In this document: positions 1 through 6,721 of the stretch, piece after piece | Numbering within the stretch: the first letter of the stretch is position 1 | Layout: each line of letters begins with the position of its first letter | Source of the DNA: Promethearchaeota archaeon | Lineage (GTDB): Archaea > Asgardarchaeota > Lokiarchaeia > Sigynarchaeales > SOKP01 | Direction of reading: 5' to 3' | Length of the DNA: 12,295 bases | NCBI GenBank assembly: GCA_014730295.1 | Contig: WJIN01000492.1 | Coordinates: 1-12,295 of the forward strand | Program-made: the position numbers and the translations under genes | The notes under the pieces: generated by a model | What the model was told of the DNA's origin: nothing | What the model saw: the letters and a program-made list of their open reading frames with translations, nothing else | The model's database searches: none

Positions 1-492
1 CCACAGGACCCGAACGAACCCGCGGGAATGCACCGGACGCAAGGGTGGCAGGCGTTCCGGACGTCGGTGTCCGTGAGCGCCTTGTTGTGCTACTCCGTTA
101 ACACTTCTCGCATGGACCAGGGGTTCGAGCACGTCCTCATGGCCGCTTGCGCAAGAGAAAAATGTATAAGACCCGGCTCGATCGGTACCGGCCGCGGCGC
201 CGCACGCTCCGCGATCCGGCCGTTCATTCCGCGTTTCCAACAGTGGGGTGCCTTATGTAAATGCACGGCAAAACCCGGCCGACATGAGTGAAGTCTTTGT
301 CCGACACGCTTTGCGAATGCGTTATCATCGGCGCCTATCCCGTGGTGAGAAGCACGCAGAATCACGCCCGCGGCGGGCAAATATCCGAAGCGCATTCTTG
401 TCGATATACACCAAACACCGCACGCCTCGCATTCCATTTTGCTAAGCACGCGTCCGTCGGCCCACGAAAGCTATTTCCGGCACAATTCCCGC

Positions 493-520
493 CGGTTAAT
501 TAATGGTGTAACCGTATAAT
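493..520 (+). promoter_or_regulatory. Inverted repeat abutting a TATAAT box; candidate operator/promoter
   Basis: CGGTTA (493-498) and TAACCG (509-514) form a perfect 6-bp inverted repeat around a 10-base AT-rich spacer. They are followed at once by TATAAT (515-520), a perfect -10 consensus. The half-site spacing of about 16 bp centre to centre suits a dimeric repressor or activator on one face of the helix. No recognisable -35 lies 16-18 bases upstream of the TATAAT, and no convincing gene follows on the plus strand for about 1 kb. If real, it would drive a short RNA, an unrecognised small gene or a very long leader. Confidence 0.3.
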
Positions 521-643
521 CGGTATCCGTTTGGCGCTGCTATCGAAGTGGGGAAACAGACGGGCGCTCGTCGGACAATTTGGGGCGCCTTCCGGCAACC
601 GACAACGGGGGTGCTTTGGCCATAGCCATGGCGACATATTTCG

Positions 644-673
644 GCAACCAAAAAGTAACATAGTTTTGGTTGC
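644..673. repeat. Perfect inverted repeat, 10-bp arms
   Basis: GCAACCAAAA at 644-653 is the exact reverse complement of TTTTGGTTGC at 664-673, with a 10-base spacer. As RNA this would be a 10-bp stem with a 10-nt loop. The stem is only half GC and no long T-run follows on either strand, so a terminator is a weak call. A protein-binding dyad or a recombination or insertion footprint is equally possible. The octamer CGGCAACC at the start of the left arm (642-649 region) also occurs near 592-599. Confidence 0.4.
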
Positions 674-773
674 TTTCCAAGTAGGAACCTAGTAGATTAG
701 ACGACGTCAGGGGCAGCATCGGATGGAAAAGACGCGGCCCCGCGGCCGGACAGTGTGCTGCTTGATGGCCTGC

Positions 774-798
774 GAAGTCAACGGCAGAAGTCAACGGC
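774..798. repeat. Short tandem repeat, two copies
   Basis: GAAGTCAACGGC occurs at 774-785 and again at 787-798, giving a 13-base period with one base between copies. Two copies are too few for an iteron array or CRISPR. It could be a local duplication or a pair of binding sites. Confidence 0.35.
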
Positions 799-1020
799 TT
801 ATGATCAGCAGGAGTGCGGTTCCATATTCTGTCGTACAATGCGTTGCACACTTGAGCTAGCGATTTGAAATTCGTGATATTTCGGGGCCAATGCCTGGAT
901 CGCCGCGGTAGCTGAATCCATACGCCCTTTGCTCTGGTAAACTGACGCGGATGGCAATTCGTGACACAGCATAACGGAAGCTATCATTACAATCCGCTAT
1001 AGCATCGGCGGAAGCCAAAC

Positions 1021-1034
1021 AGGTGATAGGTGAT
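1021..1034. repeat. Tandem heptamer repeat in a purine-rich tract
   Basis: AGGTGAT is repeated head to tail (1021-1027, 1028-1034) at the start of a purine-rich stretch that also carries ATAGAGAG twice (1073-1080 and 1092-1099). The stretch lies 90-160 bases upstream of the candidate promoter at 1183-1188, a plausible place for activator sites. There is no independent support for function. Confidence 0.2.
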
Positions 1035-1177
1035 ATGAGGCGAAGAGGTTATTACCAGCAAAGGGTGGCAATATAGAGAGCGATAAGTAAGATAGAGAGG
1101 AGATGGCGCCCTCGGACAAGGATTATCCATCTCCCCCGGCATCAGGCATGCACACGAAGTGAATACCGTCAGCCAAT

Positions 1178-1192
1178 AACAATATAATTGTT
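1178..1192 (+). promoter_or_regulatory. TATAAT -10 box inside a perfect dyad; candidate operon promoter/operator
   Basis: AACAAT (1178-1183) and ATTGTT (1187-1192) form a perfect inverted repeat around ATA. The plus-strand hexamer TATAAT (1183-1188), a perfect sigma-70-type -10, sits inside it. Flanking CCAA (1173-1176) and TTGG (1191-1194) add partial symmetry. The -35 region is weak: TGAATA at 1160-1165, with 17-base spacing, matches TTGACA at three of six positions. A repressor bound here would cover the -10 box, as is common for MarR- or TetR-type control. Transcription from about 1195 would give a leader of about 340 nt before the first radical SAM gene. No regulator gene is visible in the window. 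Confidence 0.4.
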
Positions 1193-1325
1193 GGTCAGTG
1201 GAGCACTATGCGATAGTGGCCCTATTCCTCGCGTATGCAAGAGCCCGATACAGAGCTGTATCGACGCATCTCGCCCGTCTGATTGTCTTGCCGCTCAGCC
1301 ATGGGCTTCGCCTCGCTGCCCCGAC

Positions 1326-1377
1326 AGAACCGGCAGTTCGGATGTGGGTGGGCAGTGCGCCGGCGCACTGCGGTTCT
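1326..1377 (+). promoter_or_regulatory. Strong hairpin in the presumed operon leader
   Basis: Bases 1352-1371 are a perfect 20-bp palindrome. In RNA, 1352-1359 pairs with 1364-1371 (8 bp, mostly GC) around a CCGG loop. An outer helix is also possible: AGAACC (1326-1331) pairs with GGTTCT (1372-1377), which abuts the inner hairpin on its 3' side and leaves a 20-nt internal loop at 1332-1351. The structure ends two bases before the GGAGG at 1379-1383 of the small ORF below, so folding could influence access to that site. No U-run follows, so it is not a typical intrinsic terminator. It could also be a DNA-level dyad. Confidence 0.4.
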
Positions 1378-1388
1378 TGGAGGATTCC

Positions 1389-1454
1389 GTGAGTGTGAAC
1401 ATGAGAAAGGTGCGGAGTGTTGGGCAAGCAGCGGGGGCTCATTGGCGCGCATAG
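1389..1454 (+). CDS. Candidate 21-residue leader peptide/small ORF
   Basis: This small frame starts with GTG at 1389 and stops with TAG at 1452-1454. It has one of the best Shine-Dalgarno sequences in the window, GGAGG at 1379-1383 with five bases of spacing. The peptide is basic (several Arg and one Lys) and ends in a short Ala/Gly-rich stretch followed by His-Trp-Arg-Ala. An internal ATG at 1401 is in frame. It lies just after the leader hairpin and 81 bases before the first radical SAM gene, so it could be a regulatory leader peptide. A RiPP-type substrate is conceivable next to radical SAM genes, but there is no recognisable leader/core organisation. It may also be a chance ORF or the truncated start of a lost gene. 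Confidence 0.25.
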   Translation: MSVNMRKVRSVGQAAGAHWRA

Positions 1455-1535
1455 GTCGTACTCTTTGTCTCTGCCCTTATCTCCGAATCTCAGCACGACC
1501 AGCGACGAGGGCATGAGTACAGAAGGAAGCATGGC

Positions 1536-2915
1536 ATGGACGTATTGATGATACAGCCGATGATGTTCACCGACAAATGGGCGGGCGCCGTTCCCGTTGC
1601 CCCCCTTGGCGCAACCTTGATCTGCCGGGCGCTCGAACGGGAGGGGGTGCCCTATCGGTTTCTCGACCTGTGCTTCGAAACATCTGAGACTGCCGAAGCG
1701 TTGCTCGCCCTGGCGCTACGCGAACGGCATTATGACGTTATCGCGTTCTCGATCAGGAATGTGGATACAACGCTCTTCGTAAAACCCATCTTCTTTCTTG
1801 AGCAGGTCAGACAGACGGTCGACTTCGTCAGAAAGCACATGCCTTCGACAAGCCGAACGGTGGTGGGTGGCGCGGCGTTTTCCATAATGCCCGCCGCGAT
1901 CCTCGCCTACCTCGATATCGATTACGGCATCATAGGAGAAGGCGAAGAGACATTCATCACGTTGTTACGCAAGCTCTCTCGCGATGAGACCGTACACGAT
2001 ATTGACGGCATTGTGCTCCATGAGGGCGATGGAATCACCGTTTCGCCGAAACAAACCTTCATTACTGACCTCGATGCATGCGCCGCGGTCCCGACTCGAT
2101 ACGTTGACCCTCGCTATCTCGAACCGAGACACTCCAACATGGGCCTCGCGCGTTGCTCAATTAACATTCAGACCAAGCGCGGATGCAGCTTTAACTGTAT
2201 CTACTGCATTTACCCTTGCATCGAGGGACGGCGGACGCGAGCCTTCGACAGCGAAGCCGTTATCGATACGCTTGAGGAGATGAAGCGTGAACGGGGCATA
2301 ACTGAGCTCGAGATCGTCGATTCGGTATTCAATGTGCCCCTCGAGCAGAGCATCGCGTTCTGCGAGGCCCTTATCCGTCGCGACCTCAATGTCGAGTGGA
2401 CCGCCGAATTTGTCCCCCTCAACATGACCGCCGACTATCTCGACCTGTTGAGACGGGCGAAGTGCAGGAAGACCGAGCTCGGTATCGATGTCGTTCATCC
2501 GACACTCATAAAGAACTTCCGTAAGCCGTTTGCGCCCGAAGATGTCGAGCGTACGCTGATGACGATCAACCGGTACGCGATGGATCATCTTGTGTACATG
2601 ATGATAGGCGGACCAGGCGATGATGATGAGAAGATAGCTTTCACGATGGCCTTTCTTGAGGCTCATCACGTGCGTACAATCCTCTTCTTCTTCGGTATTC
2701 GTATATACCCGGGAACAGAGATCGAGAGGATTGCCCGAAACGAGAATACTCTTGGGCCGGATGACGAGCTGCTGTACCCACATTTCTATTTCTCCGCTGC
2801 TATTACGGAAGAATCGATAGCCTGCATGCGAGACCACGCAGACCGCAATCCAGGCTGGGTCTTTGTCGGGCTCGACCAGATCGAGTCCTTCGTCAGCAAG
2901 GGAGCTACCGCATGA
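1536..2915 (+). CDS. B12-binding-domain radical SAM enzyme (first of two)
   Basis: The 459-residue protein has the architecture of class B-type cobalamin radical SAM enzymes. The N-terminal Rossmann-like B12-binding domain (about 1-170) opens with a hydrophobic strand ending in QP and contains VVGG and GEGEE motifs. The radical SAM barrel follows, with the [4Fe-4S] motif CSFNCIYC (Cys217, Cys221, Cys224), a later MIGGPGD loop and an IRIYPGTE motif. Such enzymes use SAM and cobalamin for methylation, cyclisation or rearrangement at unreactive carbons. The canonical DxHxxG cobalamin His ligand is not visible, as in several class B members, so base-off/His-off binding or loss of cobalamin are both possible. 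Relatives occur in lipid and polyketide-like clusters, including anammox loci proposed for ladderanes; the substrate here is unknown. Start ATG 1536 is preceded by AGAAGGAAG (1521-1529). The stop overlaps the next start by ATGA. Confidence 0.9.
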   Translation: MDVLMIQPMMFTDKWAGAVPVAPLGATLICRALEREGVPYRFLDLCFETSETAEALLALALRERHYDVIAFSIRNVDTTLFVKPIFFLEQVRQTVDFVRKHMPSTSRTVVGGAAFSIMPAAILAYLDIDYGIIGEGEETFITLLRKLSRDETVHDIDGIVLHEGDGITVSPKQTFITDLDACAAVPTRYVDPRYLEPRHSNMGLARCSINIQTKRGCSFNCIYCIYPCIEGRRTRAFDSEAVIDTLEEMKRERGITELEIVDSVFNVPLEQSIAFCEALIRRDLNVEWTAEFVPLNMTADYLDLLRRAKCRKTELGIDVVHPTLIKNFRKPFAPEDVERTLMTINRYAMDHLVYMMIGGPGDDDEKIAFTMAFLEAHHVRTILFFFGIRIYPGTEIERIARNENTLGPDDELLYPHFYFSAAITEESIACMRDHADRNPGWVFVGLDQIESFVSKGATA

Positions 2916-4030
2916 GCGTACCCGTGTATTTCGCCGACCTGAGCACAACCCCGAACGTCGGGTTTCCGGAGAAGATCTCTTTGCTGCTCCGAAGGGCCGG
3001 TGTCGACCAAATGTGGGGTGCAAACGACTACGTTGCCCTCAAGACTCACTTTGGGGAAAAGGGAAACATAACCTTTGTCAACCCCGTAGTCATGAAGCAC
3101 ATCGTCCGGACGTGCGGTCAATACACCGACCGACTGTTCCTGACCGACACGAATACGCTCTACATGCTATCACGCGGAGAGGGTATCGGCCACTATCATC
3201 GCGCCTTCGACCATGGGTTCTGTATCGCCACGATGGGCGTCCCGGTGGTTATTGCCGATGGGCTTCGTGGAACGCATTCGGAAGCCGTGCCGATTGAGGG
3301 CGGCAGGCATTACTCGTCGGTGGACGTTGCCCGTGAAATCCACGATGCTGACGGTATGGTCGTCGTCGCCCATTTCAAGCTTCACGACCTTCTGGGGATC
3401 AGCGGTGTCTGCAAGCATTTGGGGATGGGGTGTGTGGCGCGACCGGCGAAGCTCAAGATGCATTCGTCCGTGAATCCCTACATCGATGCCGAAGCGTGCA
3501 CGAGGTGCGGAAAGTGCGTTACGTGGTGCAAACGCGAGGCCATTGCCGCCGATAAGCCATCAGGCGTTGTCTCAATCGACGAGAACGTCTGTACGGGCTG
3601 CGGCATCTGCCTTACCACGTGTCCCTCACGAGCAATCAAGATCCGTTGGAATTCACGCGACCGCGACCTCGCCCGCCTACAAGAGAAGATCATGGAGCAT
3701 GCCGCGGGCGTATTGAGCAACAAGCGCGGCAAGACGGTCTACCTCAGTTTTTTGAAGGACGTATACGTAAATTGCGATTGTGAAGCTCACGTTGGGTCTC
3801 GTGTCGTCAACGACATCGGGATGCTGGCCTCGACTGACCCCGTTGCCATCGACGCCGCATGCGCGGAGCTGGTAAATCAGCGCCCCGGTATCGAATCGGA
3901 ATACCTGCGAGACCCGCTGAGTACGGACAAAATACGCAGCGTATACCCACATATTGATTGGCGTCACCAGCTTTCTTATGCCGAATCGCTCGGCATCGGT
4001 ACTACGGCTTATACTCTTGAACGCGTGTGA
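2912..4030 (+). CDS. DUF362-family 2x[4Fe-4S] iron-sulfur protein
   Basis: This 372-residue protein matches DUF362 from end to end: an early THFGEKGN segment, the DTNTLY motif, and HFKLHDLLGISGVCKHLGMG, which corresponds to the family's usual HFKGH...GFGG..KNLGMG. A bacterial ferredoxin-like insert carries two four-cysteine motifs: Cys196, 199, 202, 206 (CTRCGKCVTWC) and Cys227, 230, 233, 237 (CTGCGICLTTCP). The first motif lacks the proline that usually follows its last Cys. The C-terminal part contains the STDPVAIDAA motif. No signal peptide or membrane segment is apparent, so it is probably cytoplasmic. The biochemical role of the family is poorly defined. The ATGA overlap with one radical SAM gene and the adjacency to another suggest it supplies electrons for SAM cleavage or cobalamin reduction (inference). 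GGGAG lies seven bases before the ATG. Confidence 0.88.
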   Translation: MSVPVYFADLSTTPNVGFPEKISLLLRRAGVDQMWGANDYVALKTHFGEKGNITFVNPVVMKHIVRTCGQYTDRLFLTDTNTLYMLSRGEGIGHYHRAFDHGFCIATMGVPVVIADGLRGTHSEAVPIEGGRHYSSVDVAREIHDADGMVVVAHFKLHDLLGISGVCKHLGMGCVARPAKLKMHSSVNPYIDAEACTRCGKCVTWCKREAIAADKPSGVVSIDENVCTGCGICLTTCPSRAIKIRWNSRDRDLARLQEKIMEHAAGVLSNKRGKTVYLSFLKDVYVNCDCEAHVGSRVVNDIGMLASTDPVAIDAACAELVNQRPGIESEYLRDPLSTDKIRSVYPHIDWRHQLSYAESLGIGTTAYTLERV

Positions 4031-4037
4031 GGAGCTC

Positions 4038-5576
4038 GTGCCGCAACTGAACGGACGAACTGAAATGCAGATCTACCAAACCATCTCGGCACGGAGCGCC
4101 GGAAAGAGAGCAGTCTCAACTGCTAGGCCGAAGGTACTTTTCATCCAGCCGAGGCTGCTGTTTTCGGGTGTCATGAACAGCCCCAATATCGGCATCGCGT
4201 ACATCGTTGCCATGCTGGAGCAGGCCGGGTTCCCGGTATTCGTCATTGACCTCACATCGACGAAACGGTCAAAACGGTCGATCGGCAGGTTCCTTCGGGA
4301 CGAGAGCATCGCCATGGTCTGCGCGGGAGGCCAGACAGCGGTAACGCCGCAGTCGCTGGAGTATCTTGCCCTCGCGAAGAAAGTGAACCCCGCTATCCAG
4401 ACCGTTGTCGGCGGCCCCCATTTCAGCTTTACCGATGTTGAGTCTCTGAAGGACAATGAGTGTATAGATGTAGTAGTTCGCGGTGAAGCTGAGTACACCA
4501 TGCTTGAGCTCTGTCAGGCCTTTGGCCCGGACAAGGATTACGAAGGTATCACTGGAATCACCTACCGTTCGAAGCAAGGCGACATTGTCCGAAACAGCGA
4601 TCGAGAGCTTGTGGCCAATATCGATTCACTGCCGCGGCCGGGTTGGAACCATTTTCCGGTCAACACCTACCACCGCTTCGGCACCCCCATGCTGGGAATC
4701 ATCAGCTCGCGGGGATGCGTGTACCAATGCAAGCATTGCATAACGTGGAAGACCTATGACGGTCGATATCGTCGTCGCGACCCGCGGTTGGTCGTCGAGG
4801 AAATGGCGTATGTGAAGAAGCGATACGGTGTCGACACGTTCTTCTTCCATGACGACCAGTCCTTCGCTGAACCCAAGGAAATGGCTTCGTTTCTCGAGGC
4901 GTTGGGACAATGCCCTGAACGGCTGCACTGGTGCATGCCAAGCCAGGTCGCCACGCTGACCCGCTATAGGCATTTGTGGCCCGAGATGAAGCGGCTCGGT
5001 CTTTTTGAAATCGATATCGGCCTCGAGGCCGCGCAGGAGTCTCAGGTGGAGTATTACAATAAGGATTACTTCGGTCGCGATGCTGTACTTGCTTTCCTTG
5101 AAGAATTCGAGAACAAGCTCGACATTATGGTCAGCGCATACATGGTCATCGGCTCACCGGACGAAACGGAGGAATCGATGCGGGCAACGGTGGGGTTCAT
5201 CGGGGAGTTGGCTGAACAGCATCTGACCCGCGGCATGACCGCAATTCTGACCCCATTCCCCGGCACGGATCTTTACGAGGAGCTCCGTACGCAGAACCGT
5301 ATCCTGAGCCGCGATTGGGGTAAGTACGACCAACGTCGCCTGGTTATGAAAACACTCGTCGAGCCATCTCGCATACGGAAATACCAGATGGTGGGGTTCA
5401 TGGGGGTTGGATCGCCCCCGTACGTCAGACGAATGTGGAACAACCGTCGTTCTGAAAACAGGTTTCGCCGCGATGCCGCGAAGACGCTGATGCCGTTGGC
5501 GATATTCGGCCTGCTGACCGGCAACTACCGCAAACTACGTTCGTTCAGAAACAGTCTGGTTGCACGGGAGCGATAA
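4038..5576 (+). CDS. B12-binding-domain radical SAM enzyme (second)
   Basis: Taken from GTG 4038, the protein is 512 residues. After a variable N-terminus, the B12-binding domain starts at PKVLFIQPRL and includes VVGGPHFSF and VVRGEAEY motifs. The radical SAM domain carries CVYQCKHC (Cys227, Cys231, Cys234). It is followed by an EIDIGLEAAQ segment, a VIGSPDET loop typical of B12-radical SAM proteins, FPGTDLYEEL, and a basic C-terminal tail with a hydrophobic patch near LMPLAIFGLL. No DxHxxG cobalamin ligand is seen. The start is uncertain. GTG 4038 has GAGGAG at 4029-4034 and lies 7 bp after the DUF362 stop; ATG 4065 (503 aa) has no good ribosome site; the upstream TTG 3954 would overlap the previous gene by 77 bp. 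The protein differs clearly from the first radical SAM enzyme, so the two probably act at different steps or positions. Its TAA overlaps the next ATG by one base. Confidence 0.9.
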   Translation: MPQLNGRTEMQIYQTISARSAGKRAVSTARPKVLFIQPRLLFSGVMNSPNIGIAYIVAMLEQAGFPVFVIDLTSTKRSKRSIGRFLRDESIAMVCAGGQTAVTPQSLEYLALAKKVNPAIQTVVGGPHFSFTDVESLKDNECIDVVVRGEAEYTMLELCQAFGPDKDYEGITGITYRSKQGDIVRNSDRELVANIDSLPRPGWNHFPVNTYHRFGTPMLGIISSRGCVYQCKHCITWKTYDGRYRRRDPRLVVEEMAYVKKRYGVDTFFFHDDQSFAEPKEMASFLEALGQCPERLHWCMPSQVATLTRYRHLWPEMKRLGLFEIDIGLEAAQESQVEYYNKDYFGRDAVLAFLEEFENKLDIMVSAYMVIGSPDETEESMRATVGFIGELAEQHLTRGMTAILTPFPGTDLYEELRTQNRILSRDWGKYDQRRLVMKTLVEPSRIRKYQMVGFMGVGSPPYVRRMWNNRRSENRFRRDAAKTLMPLAIFGLLTGNYRKLRSFRNSLVARER

Positions 5577-6721
5577 TGAGCACATTTGAATCAGACACCC
5601 TGGACCTATACGAGGCGATTGACGCATTCGTTCAACGAGGTGTCGACGCCCCGAGGGACGATGAAGAATTCGGCGCCCTCGCATTGCGGTGTTTCGAGAT
5701 GCAGTTCAAGTACAATGAGCCGTACGGACACTATTGCCGACTCCGCGGCATTACCCCTGAGGCGATTTCGCAATGGGAAGAAATACCACCGATGCCGGCA
5801 ATCGGGTTCAAAGAGCTCGAGCTCCGCTGCTTTCCGGTGGAGGAAGTGGTTCGCGTTTTCAGAACCGGCGGCACGAGTGGTGCGGGAAAACGAGGCCAGG
5901 TTTTTCTCAATGAAAAGGGCCTGTCCTATGTGAAGACCGCCCATGAGTGGGTCTGCAAAGAGTACCTCATGCCTGATTGCGACTCCATGGATCTGCTCCT
6001 CATGGTGCCGCCTCCCCACGTCATTCCTGACATACTGATGGCCTTCGGCGTGGTGGTCACGGCCCGTTACATCGGCTCGCGCGAGAACGAGTTTTTCATA
6101 GGCAAGGATGGATTGCGGGTGGACGCGTTGATCGATTGCCTGCGCAAGGCGGAGAGCGCCGGACAGCCTATTGCCCTGATTGGGCCCACCCAGGTAGCCT
6201 ACGGACGGCTCTACGAAACGCTGACTGAGAGAGGCATCCGCTTCTCACTTGCCGAAGGAAGCCGAGTGTTTGATGCCGGAGGGATGAAGTCCGGCGGGCT
6301 TCGGCTCATGTCACGCGAAGAATACCTGCAAAGGACCGAAGAGCTACTCGGCATACCGAGTCACTTTGCCGTCAACGTCCTTGGAATGACGGAGGTAACA
6401 TCAATTTTCTTCGACAACACGATTCGCAATTACCACCATGGTAAGCAGCGCCCCCGCTGCAAGGCGCATTATCCATGGACACGCACGATGGCGATCGACC
6501 CCGAGACTCACGCGCGGCTGCCCACGGGGATGGTTAGTCAGTTGGTGCATTACGATTTGATGAACCTCGGCACGGTCGTCGCTGTTCGAACTGACGACTT
6601 CGGTTACGAACAGGACGGGGGGTTTGAAATTGTGGGACGAGCACTCGGGGCGACTCCCAAGGGATGTGCCCTATCGATGCACGAGCTAGTAACGACCGCG
6701 GAAGGAGCACGCGATGGGTGA
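5576..6721 (+). CDS. LuxE-type acyl-protein synthetase
   Basis: At 381 residues it has the length of LuxE of luminous bacteria. LuxE activates a free fatty acid with ATP to an acyl-adenylate, holds it as a thioester on its own cysteine and passes it to LuxC. The ATP-binding motif RTGGTSG is at 96-102, and the ANL-superfamily-like GMTE motif is at 270-273. Near the C-terminus, Cys364 sits in PKGCALS; in Vibrio harveyi LuxE the acylated residue is also Cys364, so the transfer site appears conserved. GGGAG lies five bases before the ATG. The ATG shares a base with the previous stop, and the C-terminus overlaps luxC-like DNA by 8 bp, fitting a physical LuxE-LuxC complex. No luxAB or luxD is in the window, so bioluminescence is not implied. 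The acid substrate is unknown and could be a released polyketide or a starter acid. Confidence 0.87.
   Translation: MSTFESDTLDLYEAIDAFVQRGVDAPRDDEEFGALALRCFEMQFKYNEPYGHYCRLRGITPEAISQWEEIPPMPAIGFKELELRCFPVEEVVRVFRTGGTSGAGKRGQVFLNEKGLSYVKTAHEWVCKEYLMPDCDSMDLLLMVPPPHVIPDILMAFGVVVTARYIGSRENEFFIGKDGLRVDALIDCLRKAESAGQPIALIGPTQVAYGRLYETLTERGIRFSLAEGSRVFDAGGMKSGGLRLMSREEYLQRTEELLGIPSHFAVNVLGMTEVTSIFFDNTIRNYHHGKQRPRCKAHYPWTRTMAIDPETHARLPTGMVSQLVHYDLMNLGTVVAVRTDDFGYEQDGGFEIVGRALGATPKGCALSMHELVTTAEGARDG

Larger units (their letters stand above)
1..1535. other. Long gene-poor region upstream of the operon
   Basis: No reading frame here looks like a protein of a known family. The longer frames on both strands are short, rich in Cys, Arg, Pro and Ser, lack good ribosome binding sites and overlap each other. 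Frame 1 is open from base 1 to a stop at 289-291, and frame 3 is open from base 3 to a TAA at 99-101. The tail of a gene lying to the left is therefore possible within the first 100-290 bases, but nothing identifies it. Local composition varies, with AT-richer patches near 485-530, 640-700 and 1060-1195. The region contains several inverted repeats and TATAAT boxes, listed separately, plus minor tandem repeats. I see no tRNA, rRNA, insertion sequence or CRISPR array, and no clear Rho-independent terminator. Confidence 0.6.

Noticed and set aside
366..378. GC-rich mini-hairpin GCCCGC-G-GCGGGC
   Set aside because: Short arms in GC-rich sequence with a tiny loop and no T-run on the plus strand; likely chance.
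90..449. 119-codon minus-strand open frame in the left region
   Set aside because: No ribosome site or family resemblance was found; it is rich in Cys, His, Arg and Pro, and competing frames on the other strand are equally open.
644..690. Rho-independent terminator at the 644-673 hairpin
   Set aside because: The stem is half AT and is followed by only three T residues and then CC on the plus strand; the minus strand has no T-run either.
540..851. 103-codon minus-strand open frame
   Set aside because: It overlaps the inverted repeat at 644-673, shows no family motif and has no convincing start; treated as chance.
1103..1162. 19-codon ORF preceded by GAGAGGAG
   Set aside because: The Shine-Dalgarno-like sequence directly abuts the ATG with no spacing, and the peptide is Pro/Ser-rich with no support.
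2157..3023. 288-codon minus-strand open frame
   Set aside because: It is antisense to the first radical SAM gene and the start of the DUF362 gene. The plus-strand proteins have clear motifs, while this frame has no recognisable domain and a biased Arg/Ser/His composition.
3954..4037. N-terminal extension of the second radical SAM gene from TTG 3954
   Set aside because: It would overlap the DUF362 gene by 77 bp, uses a rare start and has no ribosome site; GTG 4038 with GAGGAG is better.
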